A DNA stretch of 64,000 nucleotides from an uncultured Anaerolineae bacterium (GCA_937120535.1 CAKZJX010000136.1:1-64000); one strand, 5' to 3'; shown: positions 42,996 through 51,817, numbered from the stretch's first letter. The notes: generated by a model not told the origin, from the letters alone. Translations and numbers: made by a program.

Positions 42996-43865
42996 ATGCA
43001 TGCTCGACGCGCTCTCTTATATGTCCCCGGCGATGACTGGAAGAAGATCACCAAAGCCATGACCTTGGGCGTAGATAGCATTTGCCTGGACATGGAAGAC
43101 GGCGTAGCCCTCAGTCACAAAGAAATAGCCCGTCAAACCATTCCCAAGGCCTTGCAGGAGCTGGATTTTGGCGCCAGTGAAAAATTGGTGCGCATTAATG
43201 CCGTAGGCTCTGGGCTAGAGCGAGAAGACATTGCGGCCATCTTGCCCTATCGCCCAGATGGCATTGTAATCCCCAAAGTGGAGTCGTTGGAACAGATCCG
43301 TTGGGCCGACGATGTGATTGCTGGCGCTGAGTTAAAATATGGCTGGCCGCTCCATTCCATTCGCCTGCTGATCGGCATTGAGACCCCGCGCGGCGTTCTC
43401 CACCTGGCGGAGATCGCCTCGCATCCGCGCCTGGACGCCATTATTTTTGGCGGGGAAGATTTTGCCGCTGCCATCGGGGCCACGCGCACCCCAGGAGCCA
43501 TCGAATTGCTCTATGCCCGCCAGGCGGTGGTGGTGGCCTGCGCTGCTTATGGCTTACAAGCAATTGACATCGTCAACCCGGATTTCAAAAATCTGGACGC
43601 GCTGCGTGCAGAGGCGGAATTTGGCGCTCGCTTGGGCTATAGCGGCAAACAAGTGATCCACCCGGCCCAGGTGGAGCCGGTCCAAACGGCCTTTACCCCC
43701 AGCGACGAGGCGATCGCCCACGCTCGCCGCCTGATCGAAGCTTTTGAAGCGGCCCAGAAAGAAGGAAAGGGCGCCTTTGCCTTGGACGGCAAGATGGTGG
43801 ATATGCCGATGCTCAAAAACGCCCAGAAAGTGCTCGAACGCGCTCGCGCCGCCGGCAAAGCGTAA
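42996..43865 (+). CDS. CitE/HpcH-type CoA-ester lyase
   Basis: 289 aa TIM-barrel lyase of the citrate lyase beta / malyl-CoA / citramalyl-CoA lyase group. Seen are RRALLYVPGDDWKKITKAMTLGVDSICLDMEDGV, the Mg2+ acidic site FGGEDFAAAIGATRT, LLIGIETPRGVLHLAEIA, and GYSGKQVIHPAQVEPVQTAF. No citrate lyase alpha or gamma subunit is adjacent, so a stand-alone (S)-citramalyl-CoA or malyl-CoA lyase is likelier than citrate lyase. The substrate is not fixed by sequence. Confidence 0.9.
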   Translation: MHARRALLYVPGDDWKKITKAMTLGVDSICLDMEDGVALSHKEIARQTIPKALQELDFGASEKLVRINAVGSGLEREDIAAILPYRPDGIVIPKVESLEQIRWADDVIAGAELKYGWPLHSIRLLIGIETPRGVLHLAEIASHPRLDAIIFGGEDFAAAIGATRTPGAIELLYARQAVVVACAAYGLQAIDIVNPDFKNLDALRAEAEFGARLGYSGKQVIHPAQVEPVQTAFTPSDEAIAHARRLIEAFEAAQKEGKGAFALDGKMVDMPMLKNAQKVLERARAAGKA

Positions 43866-43983
43866 CCCTGTTCTCGGCTGGCCCCGGTGCTCGATGTATC
43901 CTATCTCCGACGGTGTCTCTCCTCACCGACGTTGAGTTGGTGATCACTTGCAAACCGATTGTTTTGATTTGGAGGAAGAGAGT

Positions 43984-44763
43984 ATGCCAGGCAAACTCAG
44001 TGGGAAAACAGCGATTATCACCGGAGCTACCTCCGGCATCGGGAAGGCAACTGCCCTGTTGTTCGCCGAGGAAGGCGCCAACCTGGTGATCACCGGCCGG
44101 CGCGTCGCCTTGGGTCAAGCGGTCGAGGCTGAGTGTCGAAACCGCGGGGCGCGCTGCTCGTTCGTGCAGGCCGATCACACCCGGGCGGAGGACTGCGAAC
44201 GGGTGGTGGATACCACGCTACGGGAGTTCGGACGGATAGACATTCTGTTCAACAACGCCGGGATCGTCACCCGCGGCACCGCCGAGACCACCGAAGAGGA
44301 AATTTGGCGTGAAACCATGGAAATTAATGTTACCGCCGTGTGGCGGATGAGCAAGCTGGTCATCCCTCATATGAAGCGCCAGGGAGGCGGGGTGATCGTC
44401 CATAACGGGTCGGATTGGTCGGTGGTGGCCGGGCGGAATGTCCTCCCCTATGTGGTCAGCAAGGGCGCCATTGCCATGATGACCAAATCGATGGCCTTGG
44501 ATTTTGCCCGCGACGGCATTCGGGTGAACGCCGTGTGCCCAGGCGATACCTTTGTGGAACGTTGGCTCGAGCAAGGATATTTCAAATACTCCGAGCCAGT
44601 GACCCTCGAACAGGCCATTCGCGAGGCGAGCGAATACATCCCGATGGGGCGCTTCGGCCGTCCCGAGGAGATCGCTCGAGCCGTCTTGTTCTTGGCCAGC
44701 GATGACTCGTCGTTTGTGACCGGCCACCTGCTGTTGGTGGACGGGGGCAATACGGCTCAGTAA
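43984..44763 (+). CDS. Short-chain dehydrogenase/reductase
   Basis: 259 aa classical SDR: cofactor loop TGATSGIGKA, NNAG, and the catalytic segment NGSDWSVVAGRNVLPYVVSKGA with Tyr-x3-Lys. VITGRR after strand 2 suggests NADP(H) tolerance. The C-terminus IRVNAVCPGDTFVERW...DGGNTAQ is typical of FabG-like enzymes. The start at 43984 has GGAGGAAGAG upstream. sbcD follows after 4 bp, so they are cotranscribed. The substrate is unknown. Confidence 0.9.
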   Translation: MPGKLSGKTAIITGATSGIGKATALLFAEEGANLVITGRRVALGQAVEAECRNRGARCSFVQADHTRAEDCERVVDTTLREFGRIDILFNNAGIVTRGTAETTEEEIWRETMEINVTAVWRMSKLVIPHMKRQGGGVIVHNGSDWSVVAGRNVLPYVVSKGAIAMMTKSMALDFARDGIRVNAVCPGDTFVERWLEQGYFKYSEPVTLEQAIREASEYIPMGRFGRPEEIARAVLFLASDDSSFVTGHLLLVDGGNTAQ

Positions 44764-44767
44764 GGCC

Positions 44768-46069
44768 ATGCGTATCCTCCACTTTGCTGACGCCCATATT
44801 GATATGGCCAACTATGGCCGTCACGATCCGGCTAGCGGCCTACCGCTGCGCGTCTTGGATTTCTTGAAGTCGCTGGATACGATCGTCAACACGGCCATTG
44901 AGGAGCGGGTGGACCTGGTGTTGTTCGCAGGCGATGCGTATAAAGATCGCACGCCGGCCCCAACCTTTCAGCGAGAATGGGGCAAACGGATCATGCGCCT
45001 TTCCCAGGCGCGTGTCTTCACCCTACTGTTGATCGGCAATCACGATGTCTCGCCGGCCTATGGGCGCGCTCACGCCATTCAGGAGTTCGATACCCTACAG
45101 GTGCCGTTCGTGCGGGTGATCGACCGGCCGTCGTTCCTCGGGCCGGATGACCTCTGGGGAATGCCGCTTCAGGTGATTGCCATCCCATGGATCGCCCGTT
45201 CTGGATTGATGGCCTATTTCGAATTGAGCGCCGAGAAACCCGAAGAGATCTACCAGAGCCTGGAAGAACGTATTGCGGCGCTGGTGGAAGAATGGTTGGA
45301 GCGCGCCGACCCGACGTTGCCGATCGTGTTCACCGCGCACGCTTCGGTGGAAGGCGCAGCGTATGGCGCCGAACGCCTGGTGATGTTGGGCAACGATTTC
45401 ACGCTTTCGGGCGGGCTAGTAAAGAACCCGCGTTTCAACTACGTGGCCTTGGGACATATTCACAAGCCGCAAGATGTAAATCAAGGTCAACAACCGCCGG
45501 TCGTCTATCCCGGTTCGATTGAGCGAATAGACTTCGGCGAAGCTCAAGAGGAGCGCTGCTTTGTGATCGCCCACATCGCGGCCGGCCAACCGACGCGCCT
45601 CGAGTGGCGTCCCCTGCAGACTCGCCCGTTTGTAGATCGCCGAGTCCGCCTGCAACCTGGAGATGCCGTCACCGAAACCCTGTTGGCCTCCCTTCCGTCC
45701 TCAGAAGCCCTTGAAGGAGCGATCGTGCGCCTGGTGATCGAATATCCGCGCACAATGGATGCCCTGATCGATGATGCCGCGTTGCGTCGTCATGCGGAAC
45801 GGGCGTTTGAGTTCCACTTGGTTAAGCGCCCTCAAATAGAAGCGCGGGTTCGCCTGCCGCACGATCAAACAACAATGAACACCCTGACCCCGCTAGAATT
45901 GCTGGAACTCTACTGGCGAGCGACGAACGTTGAGGATGCCGAGGCCTTGCAAGCCCTGGCGCGTCAATTGCTTTCGGATGAAGAGACGCCGCCGATTACC
46001 CGATCGAACAGGAGCTCAGGGCAGCTTCCTCTTCTAGGCAAGATGAGCGAGCGTTGGCGTTCATGGTGA
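44768..46069 (+). CDS. sbcD: SbcD/Mre11-type DNA repair exonuclease
   Basis: 433 aa metallophosphoesterase nuclease. All phosphoesterase motifs are present in order: LHFADAHID, LFAGDAYKD, LLIGNHDVSP, FTAHASVEG and LGHIHKPQ. The C-terminal third is less conserved, as in SbcD capping domains. The ATPase partner sbcC does not follow, so either it lies elsewhere or this is a stand-alone Mre11-like nuclease. Only 4 bp separate it from the SDR. Confidence 0.88.
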   Translation: MRILHFADAHIDMANYGRHDPASGLPLRVLDFLKSLDTIVNTAIEERVDLVLFAGDAYKDRTPAPTFQREWGKRIMRLSQARVFTLLLIGNHDVSPAYGRAHAIQEFDTLQVPFVRVIDRPSFLGPDDLWGMPLQVIAIPWIARSGLMAYFELSAEKPEEIYQSLEERIAALVEEWLERADPTLPIVFTAHASVEGAAYGAERLVMLGNDFTLSGGLVKNPRFNYVALGHIHKPQDVNQGQQPPVVYPGSIERIDFGEAQEERCFVIAHIAAGQPTRLEWRPLQTRPFVDRRVRLQPGDAVTETLLASLPSSEALEGAIVRLVIEYPRTMDALIDDAALRRHAERAFEFHLVKRPQIEARVRLPHDQTTMNTLTPLELLELYWRATNVEDAEALQALARQLLSDEETPPITRSNRSSGQLPLLGKMSERWRSW

Positions 46070-46390
46070 CAGGAAGAAGGCGCCGATTGGCTGAAGGAGA
46101 GCTGCTTGTTTGGGAGACGCCCTGTATGGGATGGACGTAAGCGGGTAGGGAAAGCCGCAGTGTGGGTGCAAGAGAGCCTCTATCGGGAGGTGCGTCACCC
46201 AGTGCACCGGCGGGCCCAGGCGGATTACCAAGCTCATCCGGCGATCCAAAAACACCCTTTCCTAATCCGTTGATTTTCCATAAAAAAACAGTTAATATAA
46301 CACATCGCAGACATCCCTCAGTCTGCCGCAGGTGGACTTCCGCCTGTCCTTGTCATCTTCCAACCCATCCCTTCATGGAAAGGAGATTCG
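46070..46390. other. Intergenic region with promoter for the thiolase/DUF35 operon
   Basis: About 320 bp. The first 200 bp remain open in the sbcD frame after its stop but show no start or familiar motif. An AT-rich stretch contains TTGATT (46270-46275), a 17-nt spacer and TAATAT (46293-46298), the likely operon promoter. A GGTGG/CCGCC imperfect hairpin lies near 46331-46345. AAAGGAG precedes the ATG at 46391. Confidence 0.5.
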
Positions 46391-47542
46391 ATGAACGAAC
46401 GCGTAGCGATTGTGGGGGTTGGCTGGGCAGGATTTCGGCCAAAGACTCCCGATCTGTCGTACAAAGAAATGATCTATCAAGCTGCTGTGCGCGCCTATCA
46501 CGATGCCAAGGTGGACCCGCGCACAGACGTGGACTCGTTCGTCACGGTGGCCGAGGACTTTCACGAAGGCACCAGCATTGCCGATGAGTATACGCCTGAC
46601 CAGTTGGGTGCAGTGATGAAGCCAATGCAGACCATCACTGGCGATGGTTTACATGGCTTGGCAACGGCGGTAATGCTTGTCCGGACCGGCCTGTGTCGGA
46701 TTGTAGTGGTGGAGGGGCATAGCAAAGCATCCAATATTCTTACCCTCGACTCGATCACGGCCTACGCTCAGGACCCGGTGCTCAACCGCCCGTTGCGCTT
46801 GAACACGCACATGGTGGCCGGCCTAGAGATGAATCGCTATCTCCACGAGAGCGGAACCGATGAAGAAGCCTGTGCTGCTGTGGTGGTCAAGAACCGCCGC
46901 AATGCACTGCGCAACCCGTTAACCTCCTTCGGCGCCGATCTCACCCTCGACGAGGTGTTGGCCGGCCCGCCCCTAGCGTGGCCCTTGGGAGTGCACCAAA
47001 CCGCTCGACCCGTTGACGGCGCCGTGGTCATGGTGTTGGCAAATGAACAGGTGGCGCGTTCCCTCACTGATCGCCCGATCTGGATCGCCGGCATCGGCTG
47101 GTGTAACGACACCCCCTCGCTCGAGTCGCGCTCGTGGGCCACGTTGCCCTACCTCGAACAGGCAGCGCATATGGCCTACCGCCAAGCCGGAATCCGCACA
47201 CCCTTCGAAGAAATTGACTTTGCCGAAATCGACGATACGTATGCCTACAAGGAACTTCAATCCATAGAAGCGCTCGGCCTGTGTGGGTTTGGTGAGGCCG
47301 GCGCTTTGCTTAAGGAAGGTGTGTTCGACCTCGATGGTGCCTTTCCAGTCAACGCTTCGGGAGGCAGCTTGGGGGCCGGCCATCTTTTGGACGCCACTGG
47401 TCTGCATCGGGCGTTGGAAGCCGTCCTACAGTTGCGCGGCGAGGCAGGAGCGCATCAATTGGAAGACGTACAAGTCGCTCTGGTGCAGTCCTGGCGTGGT
47501 GTGCCTACCACCAGTGGTGCTGTAGCTGTGTTGACCAACTAG
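46391..47542 (+). CDS. Thiolase-fold protein 1, nucleophilic Cys apparently missing
   Basis: 383 aa, of the SCP2/archaeal thiolase branch that pairs with DUF35 proteins. The N-terminus RVAIVGVGWAGFRPKTPDLSYKEMIYQAAVRAYHDA and C-terminal NASGGSLGAGHLLDATG are thiolase-like. At the active-site Cys position (about residue 85) it reads ITGDGLHGLATA, without Cys. The second-half His in GAGHLLDATG is kept, but the C-terminal catalytic Cys is replaced (SWRGVPTTSGAVAV). It may be a structural or acyl-transfer partner rather than a classical thiolase. It is the first gene of a four-gene operon, 20 bp before the second thiolase. Confidence 0.86.
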   Translation: MNERVAIVGVGWAGFRPKTPDLSYKEMIYQAAVRAYHDAKVDPRTDVDSFVTVAEDFHEGTSIADEYTPDQLGAVMKPMQTITGDGLHGLATAVMLVRTGLCRIVVVEGHSKASNILTLDSITAYAQDPVLNRPLRLNTHMVAGLEMNRYLHESGTDEEACAAVVVKNRRNALRNPLTSFGADLTLDEVLAGPPLAWPLGVHQTARPVDGAVVMVLANEQVARSLTDRPIWIAGIGWCNDTPSLESRSWATLPYLEQAAHMAYRQAGIRTPFEEIDFAEIDDTYAYKELQSIEALGLCGFGEAGALLKEGVFDLDGAFPVNASGGSLGAGHLLDATGLHRALEAVLQLRGEAGAHQLEDVQVALVQSWRGVPTTSGAVAVLTN

Positions 47543-47562
47543 GAGCCCAGAAGGAGAAGCCT

Positions 47563-48723
47563 ATGCGCAAAGTTGCTGTCATCGGCGCGGGGATGACCAA
47601 ATTCGTCCGTCGTGCCTTGGAAACCCCCAAAGAACTGGCCTGGGAAGCGGCCAAAATGGCGTTGGAGTCCTGTGAACTGACCATGAAGGACATAGATGCC
47701 GTCTGTTTCGGTACAGCGCCAGATGCATTTGACGGCGTCCATATGAATGGGGAATACGTCAGCGATGGCGCTGGCGCCTGGCGCAAACCGTTCATGCGAG
47801 CCTTCGTTGGCGGCGGCACAGGCGTGTTTAGCTCCATTCAAGGATGGTACCACGTAGCCTCGGGAATGTTCGATGTGGTGTTGGTCGTGGCCGAAGAAAA
47901 GATGTCCTCGTTCTATCCCCATGCCCAGGCAGCCTTCCTGACGATCTTCGATAACTTCACCGAGCGCCCTCTCAAGCCCAATCTGCTGTGGATCTTTGCT
48001 CTTGAAATGAATCGTTACATGACAACGTATGGGCTGAAGAAAGAAGACATCGCTCGGGTAGCGGTCCAACACAAGCGCAATGCCGCCGATCATCCGTGTG
48101 CTATGCTGGGTGAACCGAACATCACCGTGGAAGACGTATTGAATTCCGAGGTGTTGGCTTGGCCGGTACAGCGCCTGGATGTCTCGCCGATTTCAGACGG
48201 AGCGGTGGCGATCGTCATGGCGGCTGAACATGTGGCCAAGCGTTTGACTGACAAGCCGGTCTGGATCGAGGGCGTGGGTTGGAACTTGGATACGGCCTAT
48301 TGGACCAACCGCGACCTGGTCTACCCACGTTACGTGGAATATGCTGCCCGTATGGCCTACGAGATGGCCGGCATCAAAGAGCCGCGCAAAGAGATCCACA
48401 TCGCTGAACCCTATGACCCCTTTGATTACAAAGTGCTCCATCATCTAGAAGGCCTCCAACTGGCCGATCGCGGCAAGGCTATCGAGCTCTATTTGGATGG
48501 GACGGCCGCCCGCGATGGAAACTTGCCGGTATGTCCCTCGGGAGGACTGCTGGGCGTGGGCAACCCGATTGCCGCTGCAGGATTGATGAAGATTGCCGAG
48601 TTGTTCTGGCAATTGCGCGGGGAGGCCGGCGCCCGCCAAGTGCCTGGCAATCCTCGCCGTGGGGTGGCGCAAGCCTGGGGCGACCTGATGCAGATCGGCA
48701 CCGTAGTTGTCATGGGACGTTAA
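47563..48723 (+). CDS. Thiolase-fold protein 2, both catalytic positions altered
   Basis: 386 aa paralogue. It opens RKVAVIGAGMTKFVRRALETPKELAWEAAKMALE. The nucleophile region is RAFVGGGTGVFSSIQGWYHVASG, with Thr/Gly where Cys is expected (about residue 84). The GHP motif is GVGNPIAAAG, so the catalytic His is Asn (about residue 333). It therefore should not perform thiolysis by the standard mechanism, and it may form a non-identical dimer with thiolase-fold protein 1. AGAAGGAGAAG precedes the ATG. The DUF35 gene follows after 21 bp. Confidence 0.86.
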   Translation: MRKVAVIGAGMTKFVRRALETPKELAWEAAKMALESCELTMKDIDAVCFGTAPDAFDGVHMNGEYVSDGAGAWRKPFMRAFVGGGTGVFSSIQGWYHVASGMFDVVLVVAEEKMSSFYPHAQAAFLTIFDNFTERPLKPNLLWIFALEMNRYMTTYGLKKEDIARVAVQHKRNAADHPCAMLGEPNITVEDVLNSEVLAWPVQRLDVSPISDGAVAIVMAAEHVAKRLTDKPVWIEGVGWNLDTAYWTNRDLVYPRYVEYAARMAYEMAGIKEPRKEIHIAEPYDPFDYKVLHHLEGLQLADRGKAIELYLDGTAARDGNLPVCPSGGLLGVGNPIAAAGLMKIAELFWQLRGEAGARQVPGNPRRGVAQAWGDLMQIGTVVVMGR

Positions 48724-48744
48724 ACTCACGCACGGAGGACCACG

Positions 48745-49278
48745 ATGACCAGCCGTTTCAAATCTTTTCCCGGTACTTCCCTGAGCGAAGAGGATTTTGC
48801 CCAGGGCGAGGTGTTGTTTGTGCACGATGCGCTGAAAGCCGAATATGCACGGGATACCGGCGTCGGAATCGGCGCCTACCTGGCCGGCCTGCGGCGCGGC
48901 GTTATCCTCGGTTCGTATTGCTCCCACTGTCGCAAGACGGTCGTGCCGCCGCGGGTGGTGTGTGAATGGTGTTTCCGCCCGATGAGCGAATACGTCCCGC
49001 TCCGAGATACTGGTGTAGTCAACACCTTCTCGTTGTGTTATGTCACCTGGGATGTTCAACGCATCTCCCAGCCCGAGATCCCGGCCGTGATCGTGCTCGA
49101 TGGCGCTTCCACGCTGAGCGAAACGTCGGTGGTGATGGGCGGCATTCTCCACAAACTCAGCGAAGTGGACCCCAAGGCCGTGCGCATCGGCATGCGCGTC
49201 CGCGCCGTTTGGAAACCCCCTGAAGAGCGCCAAGGCGCCATCACCGACATCCTGTATTTCAAGCCCATCGAAGAATGA
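48745..49278 (+). CDS. Zn-ribbon / OB-fold DUF35 protein 1
   Basis: 177 aa. A helical N-terminus is followed by a rubredoxin-like zinc ribbon (YCSHCRKTVVPPRVVCEWCFRPM, two CxxC pairs) and an OB fold (VVNTFSLCYVTWDVQRISQPEIPAVIVLDGA). DUF35 proteins bridge CoA intermediates between thiolase-fold enzymes (archaeal thiolase/HMG-CoA synthase complexes, BbsA/BbsB). Its place after two thiolase-like genes supports such a complex. GGAGG precedes the ATG. Confidence 0.92.
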   Translation: MTSRFKSFPGTSLSEEDFAQGEVLFVHDALKAEYARDTGVGIGAYLAGLRRGVILGSYCSHCRKTVVPPRVVCEWCFRPMSEYVPLRDTGVVNTFSLCYVTWDVQRISQPEIPAVIVLDGASTLSETSVVMGGILHKLSEVDPKAVRIGMRVRAVWKPPEERQGAITDILYFKPIEE

Positions 49279-49329
49279 CATGGCGTTGCACCCTTTTCCC
49301 ATTCACCTGTGACCGATAAGGAGCGATTT

Positions 49330-49791
49330 ATGTCTCTACTCCAACCTGATCCCCAAGCTCCCTCTGTCTGGCGTGATAATCTACCGGTCACCAGCCGCTA
49401 CACCTACGGGCTGGCCGGCGAACGCTTCTTCCGTATCCTGAAAGACGAAGGCAAGATCATAGGTTCCATCTGCGCCGCCTGTGGCGCCACCTATGTTCCA
49501 GCGCGGGCCTTCTGCGAACGCTGCATGGCCGAATTGACCGAGTGGACGGATGTGGGCCTCGTGGGCGAACTGCATACCTTCACCGTCTTATTCGTAGATA
49601 TGGAAGGCCGCCCGCTGGACGAGCCGGAGCTGGTGGGCTTTGTCCGCTTTGGCGATGGAGGCATCTTACACAAGCTGGACGCTGATCCGGACGATCTCCA
49701 GATCGGCATGAAGATGGAAGCGGTGCTCAAGCCTAAAGCCGAGCGTATCGGCGCCATCACCGACATCCTTGGCTTCCGTCCGGTGACCTAG
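49330..49791 (+). CDS. Zn-ribbon / OB-fold DUF35 protein 2
   Basis: 153 aa paralogue of the preceding gene: zinc ribbon ICAACGATYVPARAFCERCM, OB fold VGELHTFTVLFVDMEGRPLDEPELVGFVRF, ending GAITDILGFRPVT (compare GAITDILYFKPIEE in copy 1). The start at 49330 follows AAGGAGCGATTT; the track's earlier GTG at 49309 is weaker. Two DUF35 and two thiolase-like genes give a matched 2+2 set, suggesting two specific pairs or one heteromeric complex. Confidence 0.9.
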   Translation: MSLLQPDPQAPSVWRDNLPVTSRYTYGLAGERFFRILKDEGKIIGSICAACGATYVPARAFCERCMAELTEWTDVGLVGELHTFTVLFVDMEGRPLDEPELVGFVRFGDGGILHKLDADPDDLQIGMKMEAVLKPKAERIGAITDILGFRPVT

Positions 49792-49940
49792 ACCGATGAT
49801 CAGTTGCCCTGGGCGCAGGTTGGTGGTAGGACCGATCTGCGCCCATTATCTTGGATGAGGCCCGAGCAAGGCCCAAAGCGCCGAGGACAGTCGAGCGGAA
49901 ATTGCGCCGGCCCTCCTTGGACCGGCCAAGCATCTCAACC

Positions 49941-49962
49941 TCCTCTGCGCTCTGTGCAGAAG
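49941..49962. repeat. Degenerate CTCTGCG spacer repeat
   Basis: TCCTCTGCGCTCTGTGCAGA resembles the repeat relics at 11483-11542 and 8664-8685. It sits in a 200-bp spacer without genes and probably belongs to a dispersed intergenic repeat family. Confidence 0.35.
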
Positions 49963-49988
49963 CACCACCGTTTGACAAAGAAGTCTGA

Positions 49989-49994
49989 TAGAAT
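49989..49994 (+). promoter_or_regulatory. -10 box of the leaderless L,D-transpeptidase gene
   Basis: TGATAGAAT (hexamer 49989-49994) lies 6 nt from the ATG at 50001, with no Shine-Dalgarno. The TTGACA just upstream (49972-49977) is only 11 nt from the -10 and too close to serve as its -35. Confidence 0.5.
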
Positions 49995-50000
49995 CCCATC

Positions 50001-51008
50001 ATGTCCCTGAGCCGTCGCGACGTTCTCAAGCTGATCGGCGCCGGCCTCTTGAGTCTGGTCTTGACAGAACTCTGCCGTCAGGATGCCTGGGCCGAAGCGC
50101 CGGTCTCCTTTCAAGGACGTACTACCCTCAGCGGTGTGCCGCTATATGAGGCGCCCTCCTTTCGTTCACGGCAAGTACGCCTGATCGGCAAGGATCAAGT
50201 GCTCGAATTGCAGTCCCAGCTCACCGGCGAGGGGGATCACAATCGTCTCTGGTATCGCACAGTTGATGGCTACGTTCACTCGGCCAATGTCCAGCTAGTG
50301 CGCACCGAAGTGCAAGCGCCCGTGCTAACCTTGCTGCGCCAACGAGTCCTCGGCGAAGTCACCGTCCCCTTTTCCGACACGCGTCGCGACTACAGCCCCC
50401 ATGCCCGACGTGCCTATCGGGTGTACTATGGCAGCACGCACTGGGTGACCGGCGTAGCAGTGAACCCAAATGATGGAAGCACCTGGTACCGCATCTACGA
50501 CTTTTATCTCAAGCAGTCCTTCTACCTCGATGCAACGCACCTACGCCTCCTCCCAGACGAAGAGCTGGCTCCACTCTCCCCTGACGTTCCCCCCGTCCTG
50601 AAGGTGATTTACGTCGACCTGGCTGCCCAATACGTGCTGGCGTTTGAGGACGATCGCTTGGTGTTGCAAGCGCGCTGCGCCACCGGGGCCGGCCGCACTC
50701 GAACCCCCAGCGGCCGCTTTGAAACCTATCACAAAGGGCCCTCTATTCACATGACCAACCAGGGCGATGCCCAGACCAACATTTACGATCTGCCCGGCGT
50801 CCCCTGGGTGAGCTTCTTTACCGGTTCAGGAGTTGCCTTGCATGGCACCTACTGGCATAATGACTTTGGAAAACCCCGTAGTCACGGTTGTGTGAACTTG
50901 CCCAATTCGGCGGCTCGTTTCCTCTATCGGTGGACCACGCCTGTCGTCCCGCTGGAGACGCACTACCTCCATCGCCCGAGGGAGGGAACGCGGGTGCATG
51001 TAGCTTGA
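50001..51008 (+). CDS. Tat-exported L,D-transpeptidase (YkuD family)
   Basis: 335 aa cell-wall enzyme that would form 3-3 peptidoglycan cross-links or anchor proteins. The N-terminus is a twin-arginine signal (SRRDVLKLIGAGLLSLVL). SH3-like segments follow (GVPLYEAPSFRSRQVRLIGKDQVL...WYRTVDGYVHSANVQLV). The catalytic YkuD domain has VIYVDLAAQYVLAFEDDRLVLQARCATGA, GVALHGTYWHNDFGKPRSHGCVNLPN, with His and Cys in place. Tat export of an L,D-transpeptidase is typical of Chloroflexota-like envelopes by inference only. Start chosen from the RR motif position. Confidence 0.93.
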   Translation: MSLSRRDVLKLIGAGLLSLVLTELCRQDAWAEAPVSFQGRTTLSGVPLYEAPSFRSRQVRLIGKDQVLELQSQLTGEGDHNRLWYRTVDGYVHSANVQLVRTEVQAPVLTLLRQRVLGEVTVPFSDTRRDYSPHARRAYRVYYGSTHWVTGVAVNPNDGSTWYRIYDFYLKQSFYLDATHLRLLPDEELAPLSPDVPPVLKVIYVDLAAQYVLAFEDDRLVLQARCATGAGRTRTPSGRFETYHKGPSIHMTNQGDAQTNIYDLPGVPWVSFFTGSGVALHGTYWHNDFGKPRSHGCVNLPNSAARFLYRWTTPVVPLETHYLHRPREGTRVHVA

Positions 51009-51053
51009 CCCGGCGGAGAAGAACCTGTTCCTTTCTGCCTTCAAGGATCCGTT

Positions 51054-51422
51054 ATGCATTCTGCCTTTTTGTATGACCCTTACCTATTGCGTCGTCAGGG
51101 GTTGGCCTGGACCGGAAAAACGCCTATGGACGATCCTTGCGAACCTCGTGGTTCAGTATGTGGAACAGGAGATGTTCGCCTGCGGGAGGACGTTCAGGCC
51201 TATTCCGATACGAGCAAATCTCAAGAAATTCCGCTCAGCGTCCGCCCGATCCAGCTGCATCAACGCTTTAACCCATTCCGCTATCAACCCGATCTGGATT
51301 TCGGTCTGGGGGGCCCAGCGCAGCAGTTGGACCGCCGTTCGAGCATCTGCACCGGTTTGTTGGCAATTATCGAAGGGAAGCAGAAAGACAGATGGTTCGG
51401 AGACCCGTATTTGCTGGCTTAG
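51054..51422 (+). CDS. Doubtful ORF in a 380-bp gap
   Basis: 122 codons preceded by AAGGAT at plausible spacing and overlapping the next gene by 31 nt. The translation shows no recognisable motif (RLREDVQAYSDTSKSQEIPLSVRPIQLHQRFNPFRYQPD). An alternative frame at 51073 is open as well, so neither is secure. The gap 51009-51391 may simply be spacer. Confidence 0.25.
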   Translation: MHSAFLYDPYLLRRQGLAWTGKTPMDDPCEPRGSVCGTGDVRLREDVQAYSDTSKSQEIPLSVRPIQLHQRFNPFRYQPDLDFGLGGPAQQLDRRSSICTGLLAIIEGKQKDRWFGDPYLLA

Positions 51423-51817
51423 TGTTTGACGAAAACGACCGCCTGGCCGAGGTAGCCTATGTAGGCCATGAACCGTGCTATGTGGTGGACGATGCTGGTT
51501 TTCGACGCCACATCCCCTCCGAACAGGTCGATAGAGCTATCTTTTCCCATCTACACCAGGCGATTCGCGGGAACGAGGAGCTGCTCAGCGCTCAGGCCGC
51601 CCGCATGCTCGGTCAGGAGGATCTGTTCAGCGTAGCAGCTATTGCTGCGCAACTTAAGAATATGGACCAACATTTTGAGCAGCTCTTGCAGATCGGTCTA
51701 CCCGAAGAGGTGCGCGCCTATCTGGGAATGATGGGTTTCAGGGTGGTGATTAATGTCCATGGTGAGGTGCTGCGCATCGAGCAACCGGGGATGATTGCTG
51801 ATGTAGACGATGAGTAG
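51392..51817 (+). CDS. Conserved hypothetical protein
   Basis: 141 aa, cytoplasmic, no assigned domain. The protein is well-formed: RRPVFAGLVFDENDRLAEVAYVGHEPCYVVDDAGFRRHIPSEQVDR, a helical middle (AARMLGQEDLFSVAAIAAQLKNMDQHFEQLLQIGLPEEVRAYLGMMGF), then RVVINVHGEVLRIEQPGM. I believe the type recurs in Anaerolineae genomes but know no function. The ribosome site is weak. It lies 54 bp upstream of the MFS gene. Confidence 0.72.
   Translation: MVRRPVFAGLVFDENDRLAEVAYVGHEPCYVVDDAGFRRHIPSEQVDRAIFSHLHQAIRGNEELLSAQAARMLGQEDLFSVAAIAAQLKNMDQHFEQLLQIGLPEEVRAYLGMMGFRVVINVHGEVLRIEQPGMIADVDDE

Noticed and set aside
46070-46270. Open frame continuing about 66 codons past the sbcD stop
   Set aside because: No start codon, motif or clear conservation. 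The SbcD domain already looks complete.
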